Positions 1-5,888 of a stretch of DNA of 6,554 bases are shown here, one piece after another; within the stretch, counting starts at the first letter, position 1; each line of letters starts with the position of its first letter. Where the stretch lies: NCBI GenBank assembly GCA_910579965.1, contig CAJTWF010000052.1, positions 1-6,554 on the forward strand. The letters are read 5' to 3'. The translations under genes were made by a program, and so were the position numbers. A model generated the notes under the pieces. It was given only the letters and a program-made list of their open reading frames with translations. It was not told where the DNA came from and made no database searches. Source of the stretch: an uncultured Oscillospiraceae bacterium (GTDB lineage Bacteria; Bacillota; Clostridia; Oscillospirales; Oscillospiraceae).

Positions 1-1
1 C

Positions 2-475
2 AAGATCATCGCCGCCATTGAGAACATCGCCTTCCAGACCAACATCCTGGCCCTGAACGCGGCCGTGGAGGCCGCCCGTGCGGGCACCGCCGGCAAGGGC
101 TTTGCTGTGGTGGCCGACGAGGTCCGCAATCTGGCCTCCAAGTCCGACGAGGCCGCCAAGGCCACCAAGGAGCTCATCGAGGGCTCCATCGCCGCCGTCA
201 CCGAGGGCGGTCAGGTGGTGAGCAAGGTCACCGAGTCCCTGGAGCGGACCAGCAGCATTGCCGGCAACGTGACCACTCAGATGAATATTGTGGTCCGGGC
301 CGTGGAGAGCCAGACCACCGCCATCGCCCAGGTCACCGAGGGCGTGGACCAGATCTCCAGTGTGGTGCAGACCAACTCCGCCACCGCCCAGGAGAGCGCC
401 GCGGCCAGCGAGGAGCTGTCCGCAGAGGCCGCCGGCCTGAAGCAGCTGGTGGACCAGTTCACCCTGGCGAAGTGA
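2..475 (+). CDS. Methyl-accepting chemotaxis protein, C-terminal part (5' end outside window)
   Basis: This is the cytoplasmic signalling end of a chemoreceptor, which controls the CheA kinase through CheW and so biases the flagellar motor. The reading frame is open from base 2 and gives 157 residues before the TGA at 473-475. The first 40 residues carry the near-invariant hairpin-tip signature: IAFQTNILALNAAVEAARAG, then GKGFAVVADEVRNLA. This is the CheA/CheW contact region. The acidic residue usual after EAARAG is Thr here (AGTAGKG). The following coiled-coil helix ends with ATAQESAAASEELS, typical of the methylation helix acted on by CheR and CheB. No CheR-binding pentapeptide is present; the protein ends QFTLAK. 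Sensor domain, membrane segments and start codon lie upstream, so the stimulus cannot be inferred. A GTG at 65 lies inside the conserved hairpin and is not the start. The family call is very secure. Confidence 0.97.
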   Translation, partial: KIIAAIENIAFQTNILALNAAVEAARAGTAGKGFAVVADEVRNLASKSDEAAKATKELIEGSIAAVTEGGQVVSKVTESLERTSSIAGNVTTQMNIVVRAVESQTTAIAQVTEGVDQISSVVQTNSATAQESAAASEELSAEAAGLKQLVDQFTLAK

Positions 476-526
476 GCGAGAGGATTTGAGAGCGTCGGCG
501 GATACAGCATCACCCAAAAGGATCAG

Positions 527-564
527 ACCGGCCCCCTGCCCGCGGCGGCAGGGGGCCGGTTTTC
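527..564 (+). terminator. Rho-independent terminator after the chemoreceptor gene
   Basis: A perfect 14-bp GC-rich inverted repeat pairs 527-540 with 547-560 around a 6-nt loop (CGCGGC). It is followed by a short T run (560-563). It begins about 50 nt after the chemoreceptor stop, so it separates that transcript from the transporter operon. The T run is short, but the stem is very stable. Confidence 0.88.
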
Positions 565-592
565 TGCGCCAGGGACCGCCCCTCGACAGGAT

Positions 593-620
593 GCACAAAA
601 TCCACCCCCTATTTTTGTGC
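593..620. promoter_or_regulatory. Upstream dyad 1 (candidate operator)
   Basis: A perfect 8-bp inverted repeat pairs GCACAAAA (593-600) with TTTTGTGC (613-620) around 12 nt. It lies about 78-105 bp upstream of the predicted transcription start of the transporter operon. The left arm and the start of the spacer (595-607) recur with one mismatch at 629-641 in the second dyad. The position suggests a DNA site for an activator or repressor. It is not followed by a T run, so it is not a convincing terminator. The binding factor is unknown. Confidence 0.5.
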
Positions 621-626
621 GGCCTT

Positions 627-660
627 GGACAGAATCCACCCAATAATCGCAGTTTTGTCC
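627..660. promoter_or_regulatory. Upstream dyad 2 (candidate operator)
   Basis: An 8-bp inverted repeat pairs GGACAGAA (627-634) with TTTTGTCC (653-660) around 18 nt. One position (632/655) is G opposite T, which is a mismatch in DNA and a wobble in RNA. It ends just upstream of the expected -35 region of the operon promoter. It shares the core ACA(A/G)AATCCACCC with dyad 1. The second arm position is C-G in dyad 1 and G-C here, so pairing is kept despite the base change. An activator site is the simplest reading. Confidence 0.5.
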
Positions 661-662
661 CG

Positions 663-691
663 TTCCGTTTTGGCACGGGCCACCTTATAAT
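663..691 (+). promoter_or_regulatory. Promoter of the transporter operon: consensus -10, poor -35
   Basis: A perfect -10 hexamer TATAAT lies at 686-691, which predicts a transcription start near 698 and a leader of about 49 nt. The hexamer 17 bp upstream (TTCCGT, 663-668) matches the -35 consensus at only two positions. A nearby TTGGCA (670-675) is a better -35 but is too close to this -10; with correct spacing it would pair only with TATCTA (693-698). A strong -10 with a weak -35 and dyads just upstream is typical of an activator-dependent promoter, but that is inference. Confidence 0.6.
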
Positions 692-746
692 ATATCTATG
701 GAAGATACTGTCCCAGCGTCTAAATTCATGAAAAGGAGAACACACC

Positions 747-2042
747 ATGAAGAAAGCTCTTGCCATTCTGCTGGCCCTGGTCATGACCCTGGCCCTGGCA
801 GCCTGCGGCGGAAACAACGACAAGCCCGCCGATCCCGCCCCCGCCGATCCCGCCCCCGCCGAGCCGGCCAAGACCCCCGATCCCGCCCCCGCCGACGGAG
901 GGGACAAGGACTACTCCGGCTACACCATCCGCATCTACTCCAACTCCAACTCCACCGAGCGCACCACCTGGCTCATCAACGAGGCCAGAGACGCCGGCTT
1001 CACCATCTCCATTGACGACAACTCCGTCATCTCCGGCGACACCGCCGCCATCCAGGCCGCCAACGAGAACAAGGACGGCGACATCCTCTTCGGCCTCAAC
1101 GAGACCCGCTGGAGCCAGGTGGCGGGCGGCACCTACGAGAACCTGAAGCTGGTGGACTGGACCCCCTCCTGGTCCGCTGACGTGGGCGAGTACGTCTACC
1201 CCGGTCAGGCCTACGGCCTTGTCATCCAGAATGTGCTGATGCTCTACCGCACCGACGAGCTGGGCACCAACGGCGCGGAGCTCCACTTTGACCACTGGGC
1301 CGACATCGTGGACTGCGGCTACAGCTGGTACCGCCAGAACAAGGTGGGCGGCACCACCAACGCCAACATCAACTCCGCCATGCTCTACGCCTTTGTGGAT
1401 CCCGCCTCCCCCGCCGGCGGCATCAGCGTGGACGGCTGGAAGACCCTGTGGAAGTACTGCGAGGAGGGCAAGAGCGGCGGCGACGACTACAAGTACGGCT
1501 TTGACCCCCTCAACAAGGGCGACGTACAGGTCTCCACCTTCTACTCCTCCTCCCTCTACGGCAAGATCGACGCCGCCGGCGAGGACTCCAGCACCCCCCT
1601 CAAGGGCACCATGGAGCCGGAGAACTGGGCCCTGGTGGACATCGCTGACGGCACCTACTACATCGCGGAGTACATCGGCGTGCTGGACAAGGCAGGCCGC
1701 AGCGACGAGGAGACCGAGGCTGTGAAGGCCTTTGCCGAGTGGTTCGGCTCCGCCGACGTTCAGGCCGCCTGGGGCGAGGAGTTTGACTCCTATCCCTGCA
1801 ACCAGGAGGCCGCCAACATCCTCTATCCCGACGGCGTGCCCGAGATCTACACCCTCAAGAACTTCGCCCTGACCAAGGTGGACGGCGACACCACCTATGC
1901 CGAGTACGTGGCCAGCCACTCCAGCGAGTGGACCAACATCATGACCAACCTGGGCTTCTACTGGGCGGACGCCAGCGGCGCGGCCTCTGAGCCCGACTGG
2001 GACAGCCTGGATTGGGCCACGCTCACCCAGTCCGCCGGCTGA
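747..2042 (+). CDS. ABC transporter solute-binding lipoprotein (type II, iron/sugar-phosphate/polyamine-like group)
   Basis: This is the extracellular ligand receptor of the ABC importer encoded downstream. The 431-residue protein starts with a lipoprotein signal: MKK, a hydrophobic core, and the lipobox LAAC with Cys20 as the lipidated residue. A low-complexity Pro/Ala/Asp linker (about residues 27-50) tethers it to the membrane. The mature domain opens with YTIRIYSNSNSTERTTWL and continues with GDILFGLNETRW, the AYGLVIQNVLMLYRTDELG region, and a C-terminal AVKAFAEWFGSADVQAAWG stretch. This order of elements is typical of type II binding proteins of the FbpA/AfuA/ThiB kind. The length is slightly above the usual 340-400, partly because of the linker. 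The start is fixed by AAGGAG (733-738), 8 nt before the ATG. It is first in the operon, as expected for a binding protein needed in excess. The ligand cannot be read from sequence: Fe(III), a phosphorylated sugar, a phosphonate or another anion are all possible. Confidence 0.88.
   Translation: MKKALAILLALVMTLALAACGGNNDKPADPAPADPAPAEPAKTPDPAPADGGDKDYSGYTIRIYSNSNSTERTTWLINEARDAGFTISIDDNSVISGDTAAIQAANENKDGDILFGLNETRWSQVAGGTYENLKLVDWTPSWSADVGEYVYPGQAYGLVIQNVLMLYRTDELGTNGAELHFDHWADIVDCGYSWYRQNKVGGTTNANINSAMLYAFVDPASPAGGISVDGWKTLWKYCEEGKSGGDDYKYGFDPLNKGDVQVSTFYSSSLYGKIDAAGEDSSTPLKGTMEPENWALVDIADGTYYIAEYIGVLDKAGRSDEETEAVKAFAEWFGSADVQAAWGEEFDSYPCNQEAANILYPDGVPEIYTLKNFALTKVDGDTTYAEYVASHSSEWTNIMTNLGFYWADASGAASEPDWDSLDWATLTQSAG
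831..893 (+). repeat. In-frame 15-bp repeats encoding the lipoprotein linker
   Basis: Three identical copies of GATCCCGCCCCCGCC lie at 831-845, 846-860 and 879-893, each encoding Asp-Pro-Ala-Pro-Ala. The first two are in tandem; the third follows an 18-bp divergent stretch. They form the flexible linker between the lipidated Cys20 and the folded binding domain. Exact DNA identity suggests recent duplication by slippage, so copy number may differ between strains. Confidence 0.85.
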
Positions 2043-2067
2043 TACAGTATCCATACAGGCGGTTAGA

Positions 2068-2087
2068 CGGCAAATTCCATTTTGCCG
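2068..2087 (+). other. Small intercistronic hairpin
   Basis: A 7-bp perfect inverted repeat pairs CGGCAAA (2068-2074) with TTTGCCG (2081-2087) around a 6-nt loop. It starts 26 nt after the binding-protein stop codon. No T run follows. With the larger hairpin just downstream it could protect the 3' end of the binding-protein message. Confidence 0.5.
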
Positions 2088-2098
2088 GCGCCTTCATC

Positions 2099-2130
2099 GG
2101 GGTGCGGGGCGGTTTTATGCCCCGCACCCC
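2099..2130 (+). other. Strong intercistronic hairpin between binding protein and ATPase
   Basis: A perfect 12-bp GC-rich stem pairs 2099-2110 with 2119-2130 around the 8-nt loop GGTTTTAT. The bases after it (TGTTCC) are not a proper T tract, so full termination is unlikely. Partial termination, or blocking of 3' exonucleases, would raise binding-protein expression over the ATPase and permease, as known for other ABC operons. No separate promoter is apparent in the 139-nt gap, which supports read-through. Confidence 0.65.
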
Positions 2131-2181
2131 TGTTCCAGCCAGGAGAGAAGAACCAATTTCGAGAGAGAGGGAGAGGCTTCT

Positions 2182-3207
2182 ATGATTCGCTTGAACGACA
2201 TTGTGGTCAAATTCGGCGACTTCACCGCCCTGCACAGCATCAGCGTCCACGTGAAGGAGGGGGAGTTCTTCACCTTCCTGGGCCCCTCCGGCTGCGGGAA
2301 GACCACCACCCTGCGCACCCTCACCGGCTTTATCGAGCCCGTGTCCGGCAGCGTGGTGGTGAAGGGGAAGGACATCACCCATGTGCCCATTGAGGAGCGC
2401 AGCATCGGCATTGTCTTTCAGTCCTACGCCCTGTTCCCCACCATGACCGTCTATGACAACATCGCCTTTGGCCTGAAGCTGAAAAAGCTGAAGAAGCCGG
2501 AGGTGGACCGCCGGGTCCGGGAGATCGCCCGGAAGGTGGATCTCAGCGACGAGCAGCTGGCCAAGGCGGTCAGCCAGCTCTCCGGGGGCCAGCAGCAGCG
2601 GGTGGCCATCGCCCGGGCCCTGGTCACCGGTCCGGCCATCATCTGCATGGACGAGCCCCTGAGCAACCTGGACGCCAAGCTGCGGGTGCAGCTGCGCAAC
2701 GAGCTGAAAAAGATGCAGAAGGACTTCGGCATCACCACCATCTACGTCACCCACGACCAGGAGGAGGCCCTCACCCTCTCCGACCGGATCGCCGTGTTCA
2801 ACAAGGGGGTCATCGAGCAGGTGGGGACGCCCAACGAGGTCTACAACCACTCGGCCACGGAGTTCGTGTGCAACTTCATCGGCGACATCAACCGCCTGGA
2901 GCCGGAGGCGGTGCGGGCCCTGAACCAGGCCGGCGGCTCCATTGATCCGGCGGCCCGCAACTATATCCGCCTGGAGCGCATCCACGTGAACGTGGAGCCC
3001 AAGGCGGGGGCGGCCGTGCTGGAGGGCACGGTGGACAGCCGGGAGTACTACGGCCTGTACATCAAGTACTATATCCGTCTGGCCGGCCAGACCATCAAGG
3101 TGATTGAGAAAAACGACGGCGTGAACATCTACGAGGCGGGCCAAAAGGTCCGGGTTGTCATGGACCCCCGGGACGTGATGGCCTACCCCGCGGCCGCCCA
3201 GCAGTAA
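2182..3207 (+). CDS. ABC transporter ATP-binding protein with TOBE domain (PotA/FbpC/AfuC-like)
   Basis: This is the cytoplasmic ATPase that powers the importer; it works as a dimer on the fused permease. The 341 residues contain every core motif: Walker A GPSGCGKTT (34-42), the Q-loop at Gln80 in IVFQSYALFP, the signature LSGGQQQR (133-140), Walker B AIICMDEP (152-159), the D-loop SNLD (161-164) and the switch His191 in YVTHDQEEA. The nucleotide-binding domain fills roughly residues 1-235. The rest is a TOBE-like beta domain (about 270-335), found in importers for polyamines, Fe(III), sulfate and sugars. A purine-rich ribosome site (GGAGAGG, 2170-2176) precedes the ATG. All catalytic residues are intact and the length is normal. 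The family is certain, but the ATPase does not identify the substrate. Confidence 0.96.
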   Translation: MIRLNDIVVKFGDFTALHSISVHVKEGEFFTFLGPSGCGKTTTLRTLTGFIEPVSGSVVVKGKDITHVPIEERSIGIVFQSYALFPTMTVYDNIAFGLKLKKLKKPEVDRRVREIARKVDLSDEQLAKAVSQLSGGQQQRVAIARALVTGPAIICMDEPLSNLDAKLRVQLRNELKKMQKDFGITTIYVTHDQEEALTLSDRIAVFNKGVIEQVGTPNEVYNHSATEFVCNFIGDINRLEPEAVRALNQAGGSIDPAARNYIRLERIHVNVEPKAGAAVLEGTVDSREYYGLYIKYYIRLAGQTIKVIEKNDGVNIYEAGQKVRVVMDPRDVMAYPAAAQQ

Positions 3208-3218
3208 ACGGGATCAAT

Positions 3219-3224
3219 AGGAGG
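3219..3224 (+). promoter_or_regulatory. Ribosome binding site that sets the permease start
   Basis: A perfect AGGAGG sits 8 nt upstream of the ATG at 3233. An in-frame GTG at 3224 overlaps the last base of this site and so cannot be the start it serves. The permease therefore begins at 3233. Confidence 0.9.
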
Positions 3225-3232
3225 TGTGCCCC

Positions 3233-5119
3233 ATGAGCGCGACACGTTCCCAGCGCCTCAGCCCCAAGCTCCTGGCGAAGGTCTTTGGCTTCGCCTTTTT
3301 CGCATACCTGTTTCTGGGCTTCATGCTTCTGCCCTGCCTGAACACCCTGGCCAGCGTGTTCAACACCGTCAACGCCGCCGGAGAGCGGGACCCCCTGGCG
3401 GTGATCCGCTTCTTCTTCGCCGGCAGCATGGGCTCCTACGTGTGGAACTCCCTGAAGCTGGCCGTGTGCCTGGTGGTGACGGTGAACGTGGTGGGCGTGT
3501 CCACCGTGCTTCTGACGGAGTACTTTGACATCAAGGGCGCGCGGATCCTCCGCCTGGGCTATATGACCACCCTCATCTACTCCGGCGTGGCCCTGGTGAC
3601 CGGCTACCTGTTCCTCTACGACAGCAACGGCATCATCACCACCCTGCTGGTCAACGCCTTCCCGGGCGTGAACCCCAACTGGTTCTCCGGGTTCAACGCC
3701 GTGCTCTTCACCATGACCTTCGCCTGCACCAGCAACCACATGCTCTTTTTGCGAAACGCCATCCGGGGCATCGACTACAACACCGTGGAGGCGGCCCGGA
3801 ACATGGGGGCCAAGCCCTTCAAGGTCCTCTGGAAGGTGGTCTTCCCCACCCTGGTCCCCACCATGTTCTCCCTGACGGTCATGACCTTCATCACGGGCCT
3901 GTGCGCCATGTCCGCCCCCACCCTGCTGGGCTACGACTCCATCAACCCGGAGATCGTCCGCCTGGCCGGCTCCTCCTCAGCCGACGAGGCCTTCCCCCAG
4001 GCCCGGGCGGCCCTGCTGAGCATCATCCTGGCCATGTTCACCATCGTGCTGCTGACGGTGCTCTCCTCCTACGAGCGAAAGGGCCACTACCTGTCGGTTT
4101 CCAAGACCAAGGCCAGGCTGCAAAAGCAGAAGATTGCCAACCCGGTCTCCAACGTCCTGGCCCACATCTACGCCTATGTGCTCTTCATCATCTACATGAT
4201 CCCGGTGGTGATGATTATCGTCTTTTCCTTCCAGACCTACGGGGCCATCCGCATGAAGAAGCTGGATCTCACCAACTGGACCCTGGTGAACTTCTTCGGC
4301 TCCGAGGACTACCAGTACCTCACCAACCGGGGCACCTACAAGACCCGCAAGGGCTCCATCTCCGGCCTCTTCGCCAACGAGGCCACCCTGGGGGGCATCA
4401 AGCTCAGCTTTGTGCTCTCCGCCATTGCCGCCGCCCTGGCCTGCGTGATCGTGGTGGCGGCATGCAGCTACATCTTCAAAAACCGCAATAAGAAGTCGGG
4501 CACAGTGCTGGAGTACGCCCTCCTCTTCCCCTGGCTGCTGCCCACCATCCTCATCTGCTACTCCTACCGCATCTACTTCAACAGCGAGGACGTGTGGTAT
4601 GTGGGGGGCAGCAACCTCTACTACGGGGAGCACGTGCGGCTGCTGATTATCCTGGCCTACACGGTGGTGAAGCTGCCCTTCTCCCTGCGGATGATCAAAG
4701 CGGCCTTCTACGCCATTGACGAGGAGCTGGAGGACGCGGCCAAGAACCTGGGGGCCAGCGCCCTGGTCACCTTCCTGAAGGTGAAGCTGCCCATTATCCT
4801 GCCCTCGGTGCTGGCGGTGTTTGCCCTGAACTTCAACGCCCTGTTCACGGAGTACGACATGTCCGCCACCTTCGCCAGCTCCTACGGCACCACCTACGCC
4901 ATGGTCATCCAGTCCATGTGCGCGGAGGAGGGGCTCTACGGCTACAACGTCAACGCCTCGGGCCGCCGGTGCGCGTCCACGGTGTTCATCATGATCGTCT
5001 CCGGCGTGATCCTCTATCTGGTCTACGGCGTGGGGGCCCGGGACCTGGGGGAGCGGCTGGAGATCCGGGACCGCCGCCGCAAACGGCTGGAACGCATCCA
5101 GGCAAAATTCAAGAGATAG
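3233..5119 (+). CDS. ABC transporter permease, two fused inner-membrane domains (AfuB/FbpB/ThiP-like)
   Basis: This is the membrane channel of the importer. The 628-residue protein is a tandem fusion of two binding-protein-dependent permease domains, so one chain can supply the whole pore. About 12 membrane segments are visible, near residues 18-40, 70-97, 108-130, 154-173, 210-232, 259-282, 308-333, 389-413, 424-449, 468-485, 522-545 and 580-602. Each half has the cytoplasmic EAA loop that docks the ATPase: EAARNMGAKPFKVLWKVVFP from residue 186 and EDAAKNLGASALVTFLKVKLP from residue 500. A basic linker (about 283-306) joins the halves. A charged extracytoplasmic stretch (about 334-388) separates segments 7 and 8. 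The C-terminus is strongly basic and cytoplasmic. Fused permeases are known in Fe(III), thiamine and AfuB sugar-phosphate importers. The gap after the ATPase gene is 25 nt, consistent with one operon. Confidence 0.94.
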   Translation: MSATRSQRLSPKLLAKVFGFAFFAYLFLGFMLLPCLNTLASVFNTVNAAGERDPLAVIRFFFAGSMGSYVWNSLKLAVCLVVTVNVVGVSTVLLTEYFDIKGARILRLGYMTTLIYSGVALVTGYLFLYDSNGIITTLLVNAFPGVNPNWFSGFNAVLFTMTFACTSNHMLFLRNAIRGIDYNTVEAARNMGAKPFKVLWKVVFPTLVPTMFSLTVMTFITGLCAMSAPTLLGYDSINPEIVRLAGSSSADEAFPQARAALLSIILAMFTIVLLTVLSSYERKGHYLSVSKTKARLQKQKIANPVSNVLAHIYAYVLFIIYMIPVVMIIVFSFQTYGAIRMKKLDLTNWTLVNFFGSEDYQYLTNRGTYKTRKGSISGLFANEATLGGIKLSFVLSAIAAALACVIVVAACSYIFKNRNKKSGTVLEYALLFPWLLPTILICYSYRIYFNSEDVWYVGGSNLYYGEHVRLLIILAYTVVKLPFSLRMIKAAFYAIDEELEDAAKNLGASALVTFLKVKLPIILPSVLAVFALNFNALFTEYDMSATFASSYGTTYAMVIQSMCAEEGLYGYNVNASGRRCASTVFIMIVSGVILYLVYGVGARDLGERLEIRDRRRKRLERIQAKFKR

Positions 5120-5128
5120 GAGATCACC

Positions 5129-5758
5129 ATGATTCGCAATCTTGTCTTCGACATGGGCAACGTGCTCATCCACTACATCCCCCAGGTGTTCATGGACCGG
5201 CTGGGGGTGCCGGCGGAGGACCAGCCCCTGCTGGCCCGGGAGGTGTTCGGCTCTGTGGAGTGGATCCGCATGGACCGGGGGACCCTGGGCCAGGAGGAGG
5301 CCGTGGCCGCCATGGAGGCCCGCCTGCCCCGGCGTCTGTGGGAGTACGCCCGCCGGCTGGTGCTGGGCTGGTGGCTGGACGGCCCCCTCATGCCCGTGGA
5401 GGGTATGGCGGCGCTGCTGGAGGAGCTGAAGGGCCTGGGCTATGGCCTCTACCTGCTCTCCAACGCCACGGTGCGCCAGCCGGAGTACTTCCCCGGCATA
5501 CCCGGCAGCCAGTTCTTTGACGGCGCGGTCATCTCCGCCCACTGGAAGGTCCTTAAGCCGGAGCGGGAGATCTACGAGATCCTGTTCCGGGAGTACGGCC
5601 TGGAGCCGTCGGAGTGCTTCTTCGTGGATGATCTGAACATCAACGTGGAGGGGGCCCTCTGCGCGGGCATGGACGGATATATCTTTGACGGCGACGTGGG
5701 CCGCCTCCGTCAGGCCCTGTGCCGGGCGGGCGTGATGGTGAAAACGGGAGAAGACTGA
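5129..5758 (+). CDS. HAD-superfamily hydrolase, YihX-like sugar-phosphate phosphatase candidate
   Basis: This is probably a cytoplasmic phosphatase of the haloacid dehalogenase superfamily, subfamily IA. Its 209 residues carry the four motifs: nucleophile Asp8 in FDMGNVLIHY, Ser111 in LLSNATVRQ, a lysine in HWKVLKPEREIYE (Lys143, or Lys140), and the acidic pair Asp167-Asp168 in FFVDDLNINVEGA. Residues about 16-90 are a helical cap. Motif I is D-x-G, without the second Asp of many HAD phosphatases; E. coli YihX, an alpha-glucose-1-phosphate phosphatase, has the same FDLGNV pattern. The SN...KPE.IY...FF.DD...N.EGA pattern also matches YihX as remembered. The gene starts 9 nt after the permease stop and its GGAG overlaps that stop, so the two are translationally close. 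Its position suggests it processes the imported ligand, perhaps a sugar phosphate. The substrate remains unproven, and HAD members are often promiscuous. Confidence 0.88.
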   Translation: MIRNLVFDMGNVLIHYIPQVFMDRLGVPAEDQPLLAREVFGSVEWIRMDRGTLGQEEAVAAMEARLPRRLWEYARRLVLGWWLDGPLMPVEGMAALLEELKGLGYGLYLLSNATVRQPEYFPGIPGSQFFDGAVISAHWKVLKPEREIYEILFREYGLEPSECFFVDDLNINVEGALCAGMDGYIFDGDVGRLRQALCRAGVMVKTGED

Positions 5759-5796
5759 TAAAATCCCCGGGAAATCGAGAAGTGTCTTTGGACATA

Positions 5797-5825
5797 TTGA
5801 CATTTTCCGCCGGAAGCACTACAAT
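5797..5825 (+). promoter_or_regulatory. Sigma-A-type promoter of the second binding-protein gene
   Basis: A perfect -35 TTGACA (5797-5802) and a -10 TACAAT (5820-5825, 5 of 6 matches) are separated by the optimal 17 bp. The predicted start is near 5832, giving a leader of about 57 nt. This is the best promoter in the window. No terminator is visible between the phosphatase stop (5758) and this promoter, so read-through from the upstream operon is also possible. Confidence 0.85.
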
Positions 5826-5835
5826 AAAAATACTG

Positions 5836-5861
5836 ACCGGAGGGGGAGCGCCCTCTCCGGT
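5836..5861 (+). other. 5'-leader hairpin ahead of the second binding-protein gene
   Basis: An 11-bp stem pairs 5836-5846 with 5851-5861 (one G-U pair, 5843/5854) around the tetraloop AGCG. It starts only a few bases after the predicted transcription start and ends 13 nt before the ribosome site GGAGGA (5875-5880), which stays exposed. No T run follows, so it is not a terminator. A 5' stem like this commonly protects mRNA from decay; an attenuator or protein-binding site is an alternative. Confidence 0.65.
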
Positions 5862-5888
5862 GGGAAATACGATTGGAGGAACAAACGC

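Noticed and set aside
65..67. GTG at 65 as the start of a short chemotaxis protein
   Set aside because: The frame is open back to base 2 and the conserved hairpin motif already begins upstream, so this is an internal valine codon in a gene truncated by the window edge.
593..660. Riboswitch or terminator formed by the two dyads
   Set aside because: They lie upstream of the predicted transcription start and have no T tract after the stems. No conserved riboswitch core was recognised. A DNA operator is the simpler reading.
698..1015. Out-of-frame ATG at 698 as an upstream or leader gene
   Set aside because: It coincides with the predicted transcription start, has no ribosome site, and encodes an Arg/His-rich shadow of the lipoprotein gene.
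726..2054. Long minus-strand open frame opposite the first binding protein (442 codons)
   Set aside because: The translation is low-complexity Gly/Val/Ala/Leu-rich with no family motif. It mirrors the codon bias of the clear lipoprotein gene on the other strand, where GC-rich third positions leave few antisense stops.
2023..3144. Minus-strand open frame opposite the ATPase (373 codons)
   Set aside because: It is an antisense shadow of an ATPase with every catalytic motif. It has His/Gly/Val-rich composition and no recognisable domain.
3224..3232. GTG at 3224 as the permease start
   Set aside because: It overlaps the AGGAGG that serves the ATG at 3233, so it has no usable ribosome site.
3977..5803. 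Minus-strand open frame of 608 codons opposite the permease and phosphatase
   Set aside because: It spans two well-supported plus-strand genes, is rich in His/Gln/Gly, and shows no domain. It is a GC-content artefact.
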